Shown piece by piece: positions 18,309 through 28,047 of a DNA stretch of 64,000 nt. Made by a program: the position numbers and the translations under genes. The DNA comes from Candidatus Sumerlaeota bacterium. GTDB taxonomy: Bacteria; Sumerlaeota; Sumerlaeia; Sumerlaeales; Sumerlaeaceae. The stretch spans positions 133,142-197,141 of the forward strand of contig JADFCV010000005.1 of NCBI GenBank assembly GCA_017161655.1, in the 5' to 3' direction. Under the pieces are notes generated by a model. It made no database searches. It was not told the DNA's origin and saw only the letters and a list, made by a program, of their open reading frames with translations. Numbering within the stretch: the stretch's first letter is position 1; each line of letters begins with the position of its first letter.

Positions 18309-19793
18309 CTATTTCTCGCGGGAAGGAAGCAACGACCGTAAAGCGGCTTTGTAGGGGGCAACAAGGTAAAAGGATCCAAAGGCAACGACGCTTCCACCGT
18401 CTCGCCGAGCCGAATGCCAGGCAGCTGCAATAGCGTCTTCTGGCGAGGCAAACGCCTCCGAGGCAATCTTCAGTTGCTCTTTTACTTCAGCACTTACTTC
18501 GCTTGCAGAACGTCCACGCGGACTTGGGGGGGCGCAGCAGTAATATCGAGCGGCAGGGAGTGTTCCGCGTGTACCTTCCAAGATCCGCGACAAAGCCTTG
18601 TCTTGCATCAGTCCCAAAACAACGTGAGCCGGCCGTGTGCCCCAAAGTTGACGATAAGTTCTCGCCATGGCTCTTGCTGAGAGTTCACAGTGTGCCCCGT
18701 CAACCACAACAGGGGGATTCGTACTCATGATCTCAAATCGGCCTGGCCAGGAGACAGAGGAAGCGCCTTTTTGCACGTCATGTGCCGAAAGTGTCGCCAC
18801 TCCACGTTGCTCTGCGGCGAGCAAGGCGACGAGACTCGTCCGAAGGTTGTCCAGCTGGTGAAAACCCGGGAGTCCTGTTTCGACCACCAATCCATTCTTG
18901 AGCGCGTCACCAAGCGAAGATTTGGAGAAAACCTCACGTCCTTTCTTCGTAAGCGCGAATTTGCCTCGTGCGCGACCCAGGGAAACACTGGCAACAACCT
19001 CTGGTAAGGGGGTAACTGTGAGGAGTTCTTCAACAAACAGAAGCCTCTGACATCCCACTGATTGCGCCCTCTGCTCAACAATCGTTCTCACGGCGCGCTC
19101 GTACTGCGGCTGCTGCGGTCCCACGACAACCGTTGCGTGCGGCCCAATAATCCCAGCTTTTTCCGCCGCAATGTTCTCAATCGTATCGCCCAAGATTTCG
19201 GTATGATCCAGTCCTACTGAGGTTATAATGTTAACCAGAGGGACACTCTGCTCAGAATTTGCTTCGTAGAAAACATTGGTAGCGTCAAGACGCCCCCCCA
19301 AGCCTGTTTCGATGACGAGGGCATTCACTTGCTGATCGCGAAAGTAAGCAAAAGCTGAGGCGGTGAGTAGTTCAAAGACTGTACGAAATCCTTCGCCAGC
19401 GCCCCTGACCTGAGGTTCCACCATCGGAGCAAGGCTCGCAATAAGCTTTGCGAAGCGACTTTCGGCGATGAGTTCCCCGTCAATGCGGATTCTTTCGCAG
19501 TAGGTCTCGATGTGCGGCGAGGTGTAAAGACCCACTCGCAACCCAGCATCGTGGAGAATGCTTGCGAGCAGAGCGCAGGTTGACCCCTTTCCTTTAGTGC
19601 CTGCTATATGAAAGGCCGGTGCGCAGAACTGCGGCGACCCGAGCTCCCGCAGAAGCTTTCGAAATCTATCGAGGTCGGCCTCACGCGTTTCGGTGCGAAA
19701 CCGAGCAGGGCGTCCTTTTTCATAGTCGATAAGGCTTTCAAAAAACCGGACGACATCAGAATAGCTCGGTGAGTCCGCAAAGACACCAGACAT
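18309..19793 (-). CDS. folC: Folylpolyglutamate synthase/dihydrofolate synthase
   Basis: 494 residues of the Mur ligase superfamily. The ATP loop is FHIAGTKGKGSTCALLASIL near residue 62. YTSPHIETYCERIRIDG, VIETGLGGRLDATN and SVGLDHTEILGDTIENIAAE follow as in FolC, and the C-terminal ligase domain carries the glutamate-binding region. It adds glutamate to dihydropteroate and to folates. It is longer than E. coli FolC (422), mainly through an insert near residues 265-300. Start is ATG 19793 with an excellent AAGGAGGG. accD, the frequent neighbour, is absent. Confidence 0.93.
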   Translation of the reverse strand: MSGVFADSPSYSDVVRFFESLIDYEKGRPARFRTETREADLDRFRKLLRELGSPQFCAPAFHIAGTKGKGSTCALLASILHDAGLRVGLYTSPHIETYCERIRIDGELIAESRFAKLIASLAPMVEPQVRGAGEGFRTVFELLTASAFAYFRDQQVNALVIETGLGGRLDATNVFYEANSEQSVPLVNIITSVGLDHTEILGDTIENIAAEKAGIIGPHATVVVGPQQPQYERAVRTIVEQRAQSVGCQRLLFVEELLTVTPLPEVVASVSLGRARGKFALTKKGREVFSKSSLGDALKNGLVVETGLPGFHQLDNLRTSLVALLAAEQRGVATLSAHDVQKGASSVSWPGRFEIMSTNPPVVVDGAHCELSARAMARTYRQLWGTRPAHVVLGLMQDKALSRILEGTRGTLPAARYYCCAPPSPRGRSASEVSAEVKEQLKIASEAFASPEDAIAAAWHSARRDGGSVVAFGSFYLVAPYKAALRSLLPSREK

Positions 19794-19902
19794 GAACCCT
19801 CCTTATGTGGCGTCAGCGAGGAAATAGTAGTAGAAGCAAGACTTTTTCCGTCGCGCTGTTCCCGTTATTCCTTTTCGACTGCTAATAGCTATCGATCGGT
19901 TT

Positions 19903-20628
19903 TTAAGTCGTGGGGAAAAGGTCGGCAATGTTCAGCGTGTGGTTACGCAGCCACCGTCGCATCTCAGTCCGATCCAGGCGGAAGCGGTCCCCGCCACTCA
20001 TCTCCTGAAGGAAGGGGAGACTATGCATCCAGCCGTCCCATTTTCGCCGGTCAGCCGTGGTGCCCCAAATCTGTTCGATCAGCGCAAGCATGTCCGCTGA
20101 TGGAATCACTGAGCGGAAGAAATCAAAGAGCAATTCGGACTGAACAATTTCTTCCCGCAATCGGTTGAGAATAGCCTTTAAGATCTGCTCGTGGTCGAAT
20201 GCTAAGCGAGGCCGACGTTTGACCATGTGGAACGCAGCATCAGCCACTTCTTCTCCTGGCTCAAGTTTTGAGACCTCGGCAGGGACGGCTCCAAAGTAAA
20301 TGACGCTCACCGAGCGCCCTCGTGGATCGCGGCCAATGGTTCCCACCGCGCCGAACTGTTTCAGACGTGCTGTCGTAAGTCCCGTTTCCTCTTTCAGCTC
20401 ACGCAATGCACATTCTTCGAGTTCCTCATCCTCTTCCAGGATCCCGCCGGGGAAGGCCCAAAGTCCTTCGAACGGCGGGGTCGCTCGCTTGACCAAAAGC
20501 ACTTTTAGCTGCTGCTCATCGAAAGTGAAGAGAACGACGTCGGTTGTGACCATGATTCGCGGAAGTTGGAAAGATGACTCGTTCCGCGCACTCGATCCAC
20601 TCGCAGAACTAGCTTTTTTTGTAGCCAC
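19903..20628 (-). CDS. NrtR-like Nudix protein with C-terminal winged-helix region
   Basis: 241 residues. The Nudix box [20 protein letters not shown] continuing into ETGL matches GX5EX7REUXEEXGU in full, at about residues 61-83. Upstream is [20 protein letters not shown]. After the Nudix domain comes [19 protein letters not shown] and a helical C-terminal region, the arrangement of NrtR regulators of NAD metabolism and of COG4111/COG1051 proteins. NrtR proteins usually have a degenerate Nudix box, whereas this one looks catalytic, so an ADP-ribose-type pyrophosphatase with a regulatory tail is the alternative. GTG 20628 has GAGGT six bases before it. The NAD(P)HX-repair gene starts divergently 162 bases away, which fits NAD-linked control. 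Confidence 0.75.
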   Translation of the reverse strand: MATKKASSASGSSARNESSFQLPRIMVTTDVVLFTFDEQQLKVLLVKRATPPFEGLWAFPGGILEEDEELEECALRELKEETGLTTARLKQFGAVGTIGRDPRGRSVSVIYFGAVPAEVSKLEPGEEVADAAFHMVKRRPRLAFDHEQILKAILNRLREEIVQSELLFDFFRSVIPSADMLALIEQIWGTTADRRKWDGWMHSLPFLQEMSGGDRFRLDRTEMRRWLRNHTLNIADLFPTT

Positions 20629-20790
20629 GTTAAGACCTCATCTAAGTTCGACAACGTGTTTGGTTCGCGCGTATTTCTCAACAATGTCAAGAAAATGCTT
20701 TAGTTCAACTGTCGGCCGCTTCTTTACTCAGGATTGAATAGGCGATCGCGTCAAGATATTTTCACGGGGACGTAGGAGAGGCAAATCCAA

Positions 20791-22311
20791 ATGAAAGTGC
20801 TAACGAATGAACAAATGCGCATTGTTGACGCGCGAGCTCAAAGCGAGTTTGGGCTTGATGAGCAAGCTCTGATGGAAGAGGCCGGCCGCGCGGTTGCACG
20901 CCTTGCTTGCGAACGCTTCGAGCCACGTTTTGTGGCCATTGTTTGTGGCAAAGGCAACAATGCCGGTGACGGATACGTTGCAGCCAGGCACCTGCGACAA
21001 GCCGGCATAAATCTCAAAGTTATCGCCATTGGTGACCCTCTCTCCTTGAAAGGAGCGGCTGAGGTAGCGTTTCAGCAAGCTCAGGAGTCAGGCGTGCCCA
21101 TCACTCACGCCGAGGAATTGCCGGAGCATTTAAGCCGCGCCGACCTCATTATAGACGCTCTCTGCGGCACTGGAATTCGCGGTCCCCTCAGCGGAGCATT
21201 TGCCACGGCAGCTGAAATGGTTTCCAAGGCCGGAGCTGCCGTTCTTGCCGTGGATGCGCCGTCCGGAGTGCGGGAGCTGGCAGCGGGAGAAGAATTGGGC
21301 TTAGCGATCAAGGCCGATCTCACTGTGGCGATTGGGGCCCCCAAGCTTTGCTGTGTTACCTTGCCAGGCTCCCTCTATGCAGGGGAGTTGTTTGTTGAGC
21401 GCATCAATTTCCCCCCCGAGCTTCTCGATAGCGACGAGTGGCCAATGAACATTGCGACTCACGAGGAGTTGAAGCAGTGGCTCCCAGAGCGGCCACTAAC
21501 GGCGAATAAAGGGACCTTCGGCAAAATCGGGATTGTTGCCGGCTCCGCGCCCTATACTGGTGCGGCACTGCTTGCTGCCCGCGGTGCTCTGCGGGCAGGA
21601 GCAGGACTCGTTTACGTGTTCACAACAGCGGCTTTGAATCCGATCGTAAAGACCGTTCTCCCCGAGGCGGTCACTGTGCTTGTTCCATCCAACGATCCGT
21701 CTTGGTTGGACGAAACATCATTCCCAGCAATCGCGGATGTGGCTTCCAAGCTCGATGCTTTAGCGGTGGGAATGGGCCTAGGAACAGCTCCGCTCCAGCG
21801 TGAACTTGTGCGAGCTCTTATTGCAGAGCTTGGCTTGCCAATAGTGCTGGATGCTGATGCCCTGACCGCGTTAGCAGCTTTAGGAATGCCGAAGCTTCGG
21901 GACAATATCGTGCTGACCCCACATCCGGGGGAGATGGCAAGGCTACTCCAGCGATCGGTCTCTGAGGTTCAGTCCGACCGAATTGCTGTTGCCCAAAATG
22001 CCGCAGCTCTTGCAAACGCAGTCGTCCTTCTTAAAGGGGCGGACACAGTCGTGGCCCGACCCGACGGTCAGGTTTGGATTAATGCGGGAGCATGCTCAGC
22101 ATTGGCAAAAGGGGGGACAGGCGATGTTCTTTCAGGGGTGATCGCTGCGATGATCGGCCAGGGAGTAGAGCCGTGGCGGGCCGCTGTGCTGGGCGCACGT
22201 GTTCATCTTGAGGCTGGACAGGCATGCGCCGAGAGAATTGGTGAGTGCGGTGTTCTTGCAGGTGAAGTGGCAGACGAAATTCCGCGTGTCATAGCGTCCA
22301 TGAGTAAGTGA
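20791..22311 (+). CDS. nnr: Bifunctional NAD(P)HX epimerase and ADP/ATP-dependent NAD(P)HX dehydratase
   Basis: 506 residues with two domains. Residues 1-215 are the YjeF_N epimerase (AIVCGKGNNAGDGYVAARHL, DLIIDALCGTGIRGPLSG, VLAVDAPSGV). Residues ~225-500 are the ribokinase-like dehydratase (GKIGIVAGSAPYTGAALLAA, DADALTAL, LTPHPGEMARLL, and the anion-hole motif AKGGTGDVLSGVIAAM). Together they repair hydrated NADH/NADPH. Length matches the E. coli fusion. ATG 20791 has GGAGAGG upstream. No tsaE or acpS neighbour is present. Confidence 0.95.
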   Translation: MKVLTNEQMRIVDARAQSEFGLDEQALMEEAGRAVARLACERFEPRFVAIVCGKGNNAGDGYVAARHLRQAGINLKVIAIGDPLSLKGAAEVAFQQAQESGVPITHAEELPEHLSRADLIIDALCGTGIRGPLSGAFATAAEMVSKAGAAVLAVDAPSGVRELAAGEELGLAIKADLTVAIGAPKLCCVTLPGSLYAGELFVERINFPPELLDSDEWPMNIATHEELKQWLPERPLTANKGTFGKIGIVAGSAPYTGAALLAARGALRAGAGLVYVFTTAALNPIVKTVLPEAVTVLVPSNDPSWLDETSFPAIADVASKLDALAVGMGLGTAPLQRELVRALIAELGLPIVLDADALTALAALGMPKLRDNIVLTPHPGEMARLLQRSVSEVQSDRIAVAQNAAALANAVVLLKGADTVVARPDGQVWINAGACSALAKGGTGDVLSGVIAAMIGQGVEPWRAAVLGARVHLEAGQACAERIGECGVLAGEVADEIPRVIASMSK

Positions 22312-22414
22312 ATGAGAGCTAGGGGCTCTGCGCGAAAGCCACTCTGCGTATGAACACTCCCATTTTCGGGTGCTTCGGGGGAGCACGCGCACTTTTGAGC
22401 CCGGCGCGCCGAAG

Positions 22415-23809
22415 TTAATCTCCTAGCACACTGAAGTCGTCGACGCAATCTTCTGGAGTGCGATAAAGAAGGGTCATATCGAAAAGAGCGTTGTTTGACA
22501 CTTCGACCTGGACAAATTCCTCGCCGTCGCCCTCGGAGATACTCGGGAAAGTGGATGGGCTGCATTGTGTGAGGACGACTTGTTCTAGCCGCACTCGCGG
22601 CAAATTCTCAGTAGAAAAGAGGTCTTCACCACAAAGTCGAAGTGTAAAATCATACCGACCAACAAGTGACTGCGGGAGTTCATACGTCGCCGAGCTTTCG
22701 AAGGCGTCGTCCGTACTCTCGACGAGCAAACACTTCTCATAATTCCCGTCGCCGACGCTGACCCACGGGACCGGCGGTGGAGTGCCTGCCTCAAGACTCG
22801 TCAGGTGAACTGTGCCCCCCACAATAACGTAGGGGAACTTCGATCGGATTGCCATATCTTCCAGATCATCTTCAGTGGGAACATCCGCTGGCAGCTCGCG
22901 TTCCCAGCGGAAAACTGCATTGGCGTAGAGCGGGGGAGGATTTGTCGATAAGGTGGCATAGTAACCGAGACGAGAATCCGAAAATCGGATGATTTCCTCG
23001 CCAGGCCTCAACCGAATCCCCGCGTCATGCGTGGTAACGGGGATCCACCACGCTCGAAGCGGGGGAGAAGTAACGTGGTCCAAGGCTGTGACAAGTTGTT
23101 TGCGGAGCATCTCGCCCATCTCAGGATCGGGGACCTCAGCGGGTTGGAGCTCCTTTCTGTTTTTCCAGTACAATCGACCAGAGAGTGTACGAGAAGTCTT
23201 TCTCACATAACCATGAACTCGCATGTCTGGATCGAGTCCTTGCCAGAAAACTCCGTCGAAGAAATCTGTAATAACATGAACGCGAAGATCCCACACTGTA
23301 GCGGGGATTCCCAGGCCATAAAGGATCGTCGCTAGAGAACGTGCTGCGGCGTCGCACAGGCCATAACCATAGACGTTGAACAGCTTGACTGGATCAAACA
23401 CCTCTTCGGTGGGCTTTGCTGACATCCAATTGTACGGGCGAAATTCTGAGACAAGGTTGTAAGCTGATCGGGCTAAGGTTGTGGTTGATGATTGTTCGCC
23501 AGCACGCCGTCGCACCTCGGCGAGTATTCTATCAAAGGTGGTGAGGTCAGGCGTGGAGGGCGTAGAAAGACGAAACGTAACGATATCCGAGTGCGACTGA
23601 TTTCGGATGACAATGATCCCTGTCGTCAAAGGAATGGACTGGCGAGGCAGGACGATGGTCGTGTGAGTGGTCCCCTGTTTCCTGGCCAACAGATTGCCCA
23701 AACAGGGGAGTCCTTCCAAAACACTCAAACCAAACACGAGGATGAGGAATGCGCTCACTCGAATGCAACGATTTCGGAACGCAACAAGGCGCTCGGCATG
23801 AAACATCAT
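22415..23809 (-). CDS. Exported transglutaminase-like (cysteine protease fold) protein
   Basis: 464 residues. A hydrophobic segment at residues 17-37 is a signal peptide or anchor. Residues ~95-200 look like a transglutaminase-like core: YGYGLCDAAARSLATILYGL with the likely nucleophile C152, then VWDLRVHVITDFF (H178) and WQGLDPD (D193), in the Cys-His-Asp order of the fold. The remaining ~260 residues are beta-rich and not recognised. It is the last gene of an operon: its ATG overlaps the stop of the mutT gene (ATGA). The three-gene operon combines a membrane glycan-type protein, a Nudix enzyme and this protein. Family-level call is by motif; substrate unknown. Confidence 0.65.
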   Translation of the reverse strand: MMFHAERLVAFRNRCIRVSAFLILVFGLSVLEGLPCLGNLLARKQGTTHTTIVLPRQSIPLTTGIIVIRNQSHSDIVTFRLSTPSTPDLTTFDRILAEVRRRAGEQSSTTTLARSAYNLVSEFRPYNWMSAKPTEEVFDPVKLFNVYGYGLCDAAARSLATILYGLGIPATVWDLRVHVITDFFDGVFWQGLDPDMRVHGYVRKTSRTLSGRLYWKNRKELQPAEVPDPEMGEMLRKQLVTALDHVTSPPLRAWWIPVTTHDAGIRLRPGEEIIRFSDSRLGYYATLSTNPPPLYANAVFRWERELPADVPTEDDLEDMAIRSKFPYVIVGGTVHLTSLEAGTPPPVPWVSVGDGNYEKCLLVESTDDAFESSATYELPQSLVGRYDFTLRLCGEDLFSTENLPRVRLEQVVLTQCSPSTFPSISEGDGEEFVQVEVSNNALFDMTLLYRTPEDCVDDFSVLGD

Positions 23810-24246
23810 GAAGCCCTCTCCAAGCTTTGGATCAGCAGTTTTCTCAAAAACTCATCTGCTGGAGCCAGCTCATAGAACTCCAAATCTTCAATAGGAACCC
23901 ATGCAATACAATCATGGGCTGCAGTTTGGGAAATTGGACTTCTGAAGGTCACTTCGTAGGCCATGAGCTCGACGATGGCATGGTCGTATTCGTGGGCGTT
24001 CACCCCAAGTTGTCTGCCGACTTCGATCTCTGCGCCAAACTCTTCTTGGAATTCGCGTTCGAGAGCCTCTCTCGGCGATTCTCCCTCTTCGAGTTTGCCC
24101 CCAGGAAACTCCCACAACCCTCCCAGGTTGTCGTCAGACCTCCGCTTTGCCAGGAAGACATGACTATTGCGAATCGCCACACCTGCTACGACCCGCAAGA
24201 ATGGCTTTTCTGGAGTCATCTTAATGACAGATTTATTCTTCGTCAC
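23806..24246 (-). CDS. MutT-type Nudix hydrolase
   Basis: 146 residues. VVAGVAIRNSHVFLAKRRSD leads to a complete Nudix box, GGKLEEGESPREALEREFQE continuing into EFGAEI. Ending VPIEDLEFYELAPADEFLR resembles MutT and NudG, which clean oxidised or modified dNTPs (8-oxo-dGTP, 5-methyl-dCTP). The frame opens with GTG 24246, overlapping the stop of the upstream membrane protein gene; ATG 24219 is the alternative start. It is the middle gene of a tightly overlapping operon. Confidence 0.88.
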   Translation of the reverse strand: MTKNKSVIKMTPEKPFLRVVAGVAIRNSHVFLAKRRSDDNLGGLWEFPGGKLEEGESPREALEREFQEEFGAEIEVGRQLGVNAHEYDHAIVELMAYEVTFRSPISQTAAHDCIAWVPIEDLEFYELAPADEFLRKLLIQSLERAS

Positions 24247-26150
24247 GATGGCGAATTCCAGCGCAATAACACAGTTCGCGATGTCTCTAATTCGGGCACA
24301 AATCTTCCACCGGTTGTCCGCAACGACAAGAGCTGTCTTATGACCTCCTGGTTTTCTGGCTTTTTTGCATTCTCAATAAGCACATAGTTAACGCCGAACT
24401 TTGCGTGAATGACAGCCCAGGCTGTTATGGTCTGTTGTGGTGTAAGGAAAGCTTCTCGTAGAAAAAAGAGCTGATACATTTCATTCTCTGGGAGGCTATG
24501 CAGTCCAAATAAAGGAACAGGTCCGCGCGCGAAGCTCGCACGTCCGGTGAAGGCGGGAAGTCCCTCATGTCCTGCATCACTGATGAACCTGGCGTCTGGT
24601 GGTGTCTTGCCCCGGATATAATCATAAATTCGCAGATCCTCAGTCGTAAACACCAACGGGTCTGCCGTGATCAGTTTGGGAACCTCCCTGAGCACTTGTG
24701 GACGGCAGAAGACAAGTCCTCCAGCAGTCAGCAGCATAGCGATGAACCGAGAGGTGTTTCCCAATGATAGCAAAGTGCCCAGAGCAAGCGGGAGGGCAAA
24801 GTAGGGGAATCGCTGCGCATTAAAAATAGCAAAGAACTGAGAAAAAGGATCGGCACAGAGAACCCCTTCGAGCGAGTAGGCAATCCCCGCGCCGCAGAGC
24901 AAAACTAAGGTTGCGCTTACGTTGCGTGCTCGTTTTCGCCATGCTGCCACAGCTGCCCAGATAGCCGTGAGATAGAGTGGGAGAAAGGTAAGCGCGTGCT
25001 TGTGCACCTGCTCGATGGCGAAACCTCCAGGTTTTGTGAAGCGCGGGCCAAACGGAGTTCCTCCGAAGAACCACAAACTTACGGCTGTGAGGGCGAGCCC
25101 ACCAAACCAAAAGATGCCTGAGTGTCGACTCAGTTTCCGCAGACTGCGGAGATCTCCAAATGTGAAGCCTAACAGAAGACACAAAGCGACCGCCGCGCTC
25201 ACTGTGTGGAAACCAGTAAGAATGAAAGCTCCTGCCAGGGCCGTGTAACGTGCTTTAGCGAGTCTCCACCATCCTGGTTTGCTTGTCCACCAAAGGAACA
25301 GAAAAAGGAGTGGAAGAAAATAGCTCTGGCTTTGCGGATAAACAAAAAAATCTGCACGCCACAGCACGACCGTTGCAACAGCGCCTCCCAGCCACAACTG
25401 ATTGAGGGCAGTTTGTTTACGGTAGGCAGCGCGGAACATCGTGTGAGCAAGCAACACTGTCGCTGCACTGTGAAGGATCAGGCCAAATCCCCACAGGGCG
25501 AATGCCGCTGGTTCTCCTTTTACCAGCGCAAGCAAAGCAAAACCACAGTGCCCAAGAGCGGCGTAGTCATTGTTTAACCCTGCCATGAAGGGGTTTTCTC
25601 GTGGATATGCACCGCGCTCCGCCGCCTCTTGCACGAGCGCAAAAAAATAGGCACCATCGCGGGCTATCCAGTGACGCATGAGGTAAGCGGAACCGTTGGT
25701 CGTCGCTATTGGTCCATTACTGAGGTACACGACCCCCGCACCGGCGCAAACTAATGCTGCAATTGCAGCAGCAACAAGATCGCTTTCTGCCAGTCGAATT
25801 TCGAGTCGCCTTTTACGACTCTTCCAGGCCAGCGCGAGTGAGAGAGCGACCGGGAATCCGATAGCTAGCGGCGGACGGAAAACACCAAGGGCCATCCCAA
25901 CAACAGCGGTGCCAGCTAGCGCCATCAGGGAACATGCAACGGCAACACCCATGAACTCACTGAGTGTGTACCTGCTCCGCAACACCGTAGCCAATGGGAT
26001 TCCACTTCCAAAAAAGAGCAGAAACGCTGCTAGCCCGCTCGGTGCAGCGAAGGCCGCAAGAACAAGCAATGCTGCGCATCCGATGCACAGCGCGTCAGCA
26101 TGCCAGTGCCAAACCAGCTTTTTTGTGCTCCAATTTCCTACAGCCTCCAT
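24243..26150 (-). CDS. Polytopic membrane protein, putative GT-C type glycosyltransferase
   Basis: 635 residues with about 14 hydrophobic segments and a C-terminal soluble portion of ~150 residues starting near LRIYDYIRGKTPPDARFISD. That sequence style (a person-sized periplasmic tail after many helices, with IYDYIRGKTPPDA) is common among uncharacterised bacterial membrane glycosyltransferase-like proteins. A loop in the first third carries GAYPRENPFMAGLNNDYAALGH, but I cannot assign a catalytic acid with confidence. It heads the operon with mutT and the transglutaminase-like gene, and its start is divergent from the M42 peptidase gene across 85 bases. A role in envelope glycans is inferred. 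Confidence 0.6.
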   Translation of the reverse strand: MEAVGNWSTKKLVWHWHADALCIGCAALLVLAAFAAPSGLAAFLLFFGSGIPLATVLRSRYTLSEFMGVAVACSLMALAGTAVVGMALGVFRPPLAIGFPVALSLALAWKSRKRRLEIRLAESDLVAAAIAALVCAGAGVVYLSNGPIATTNGSAYLMRHWIARDGAYFFALVQEAAERGAYPRENPFMAGLNNDYAALGHCGFALLALVKGEPAAFALWGFGLILHSAATVLLAHTMFRAAYRKQTALNQLWLGGAVATVVLWRADFFVYPQSQSYFLPLLFLFLWWTSKPGWWRLAKARYTALAGAFILTGFHTVSAAVALCLLLGFTFGDLRSLRKLSRHSGIFWFGGLALTAVSLWFFGGTPFGPRFTKPGGFAIEQVHKHALTFLPLYLTAIWAAVAAWRKRARNVSATLVLLCGAGIAYSLEGVLCADPFSQFFAIFNAQRFPYFALPLALGTLLSLGNTSRFIAMLLTAGGLVFCRPQVLREVPKLITADPLVFTTEDLRIYDYIRGKTPPDARFISDAGHEGLPAFTGRASFARGPVPLFGLHSLPENEMYQLFFLREAFLTPQQTITAWAVIHAKFGVNYVLIENAKKPENQEVIRQLLSLRTTGGRFVPELETSRTVLLRWNSPS

Positions 26151-26235
26151 GTGCTCGAAGCTTGAAGCGGCCTACGCGGTGTTGCCAAGCTCGTTCTGTC
26201 AGAAGAACAATCTCAGTTCATGCGAGGAAAAGCCT

Positions 26236-27309
26236 ATGGACTCCATCGAGTTACTCCGTCGCCTCAGCGAAGCGCATGGCCCCAGTGGATTCGAGGACGA
26301 GGTGCGTGAACACATTTGGAAAACGTTAGCGAATGATGTGGACGAAATTCGCAGCGATGCCCTGGGCAACCTGATTGTGCGACGTCGCGCAAACTCCGAA
26401 ACTGCCCCGGTTCTTCTCATAGATGCTCACATGGATGAAGTCGGGTTCGTGGTGTCTCACATTGAACCCACGGGCTTTCTTCGCCTGGCCCCCCTTGGAG
26501 GTTGGGACGAACGTGTGCTACCAGGCCAACGTCTTGAAGTTCGCACTCGAGAAGGGAAAAAATACATAGGAGTTATAGGGACAACTCCACCTCACATCCA
26601 GACCGGCGACGACAAAAAATCGCCTCCGACGATGGAATCCCTTTTCGTGGACATTGGCGCTACAAGCAGACAGGAAGTTGCTGACTGGGGGATCCGCCTT
26701 GGCGACAGTCTGGTCCCGGCCCAGTCTTATGTCGAGCTTCCCAATGGAGTCTGTGCAGGCAAAGCATTTGATGACCGCGTGGGTTGTGCACTCCTCGTGG
26801 AACTGTTCAAAGAGTTAACAAATTTGCCGCGCCTTGGCATCGAGATTGTAGGTCTGTTTTCCACCTTTGAAGAACTCAATGCGCGAGGTGCCATGGTCGG
26901 AACTTTTGGGATTGCGCCAACTTTTGCACTCGTTCTTGAGGCCACAGTTGCAGCAGATGTGCCCGGCGTTCCGGAAGCACGCTGTCCCACACGTTTTGGC
27001 GGCGGAGCGGCCATCACCCTCATGGATAAGTACACTCACTGTCATCCACGCCTGGTGCGTGTGCTCGAGTTGATTGCCGAGCGAGAGAAAATTCCCTATC
27101 AGTTCAAAAGACCAATCTTTGGGGGGACAAATGCAGCACGCATTCATACGACACGCGCAGGAGTGCCCACCGCAACACTTAGTGTGCCATGTCGCTATAT
27201 CCACTCAGCAACAAGCTTGATCCGTCTATCGGACTATGAAGCCACGCGGAACCTTCTTCGAGCATTTGTTCTCGAAGCGGAAAAGATCTCTGCAGAGGTG
27301 ACATCGTGA
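26236..27309 (+). CDS. M42 family metallopeptidase (glutamyl/cellulase-type aminopeptidase)
   Basis: 357 residues beginning MDSIELLRRLSEAHGPSGFE, the canonical M42 start (SxxxGPSGxE). Metal ligands are recognisable in LLIDAHMDEVGFVV, KAFDDRVGCALLVELFKEL, LFSTFEELNARGA (catalytic acids; the family usually has EE-V/I-G here) and CRYIHSATSLI near the end. These are dodecameric, dinuclear Zn/Co aminopeptidases that trim short peptides in the cytosol. I chose ATG 26236 with GAGGAAA upstream; the frame stays open back to 25696 through the divergent gene but that part is antisense noise. It ends four bases from convergent queE. Confidence 0.92.
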   Translation: MDSIELLRRLSEAHGPSGFEDEVREHIWKTLANDVDEIRSDALGNLIVRRRANSETAPVLLIDAHMDEVGFVVSHIEPTGFLRLAPLGGWDERVLPGQRLEVRTREGKKYIGVIGTTPPHIQTGDDKKSPPTMESLFVDIGATSRQEVADWGIRLGDSLVPAQSYVELPNGVCAGKAFDDRVGCALLVELFKELTNLPRLGIEIVGLFSTFEELNARGAMVGTFGIAPTFALVLEATVAADVPGVPEARCPTRFGGGAAITLMDKYTHCHPRLVRVLELIAEREKIPYQFKRPIFGGTNAARIHTTRAGVPTATLSVPCRYIHSATSLIRLSDYEATRNLLRAFVLEAEKISAEVTS

Positions 27310-27313
27310 TCTT

Positions 27314-27985
27314 TCACACACCGCGTGTGTCTGGTGGCCAGATGTACTTGTGCAGTTGCAGTTGAAGGCGTACCCCGAACAGACGTTCTTCGAGTATCCA
27401 GCGAGCTAAGTCTGCTGGATTCAGCTTACCAAAGACCGGCCCGAACAGCACTGCGCGCACGCGCTTTTCCAAACTGAAGCGCTGGCAAACTTCTTTTGCC
27501 CAGTCGAAATCTTCGCGATCGCCTATCACAAACTTTACCTCGTCGTGGGGGGTGAGAAATTCTACATTCTCCCAGAGGTTACGCTCGAGCTCCCCACTGG
27601 AGGGGCATTTGAAATCCATGATTTTTCGCACTTCGCGGGGGACATCAGCTAAGGAATAGGCACCACTGGTTTCGAGCAAAACTACGTAGCTGCGGGATAC
27701 CAATTGATGCATGAGCTCGACGCAATTGGGTTGTGCCAGTGGCTCTCCGCCGGTAATTTCCACGAGGCGGCAGCCGAAGCTCTCGATCTCAGCAAGGATA
27801 CTCGACAGCGAAAGTCGTTTGCCACCGCTAAAAGCATATTCCGTGTCGCAATAGGTGCATCGCAAGGGACAACCTGTTAAGCGCACGAATACACATGGGC
27901 ATCCTGCCCACGTCGACTCACCTTGAATCGAAAGGTAAATCTCGCTAATGACCAATGTCGGGCTCTGCTGCGTTGGTCTGCTCAT
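27314..27985 (-). CDS. queE: 7-carboxy-7-deazaguanine synthase (radical SAM)
   Basis: 223 residues. SEIYLSIQGESTWAGCPCVF and RLTGCPLRCTYCDTEYAF give the Cx3Cx2C cluster motif of the QueE family, followed by ITGGEPLAQPN, which binds SAM. It converts 6-carboxy-tetrahydropterin to 7-carboxy-7-deazaguanine, the ring-contraction step to queuosine and other deazapurines. Length fits the common bacterial form. QueC, QueD and QueF are not in the window. ATG 27985 is the first start. Confidence 0.94.
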   Translation of the reverse strand: MSRPTQQSPTLVISEIYLSIQGESTWAGCPCVFVRLTGCPLRCTYCDTEYAFSGGKRLSLSSILAEIESFGCRLVEITGGEPLAQPNCVELMHQLVSRSYVVLLETSGAYSLADVPREVRKIMDFKCPSSGELERNLWENVEFLTPHDEVKFVIGDREDFDWAKEVCQRFSLEKRVRAVLFGPVFGKLNPADLARWILEERLFGVRLQLQLHKYIWPPDTRGV

Positions 27986-28047
27986 GTGCTTCGCTAGGCC
28001 CTTGGCGATATCAGTAGTTCCAAGCTAACGTCATGCGTCTGTGAATT

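Noticed and set aside
25696..26235. 180-codon upstream extension of the M42 peptidase frame
   Set aside because: It is the antisense of the membrane protein gene start; M42 proteins start at MDSIELLRRL, with a good SD there.
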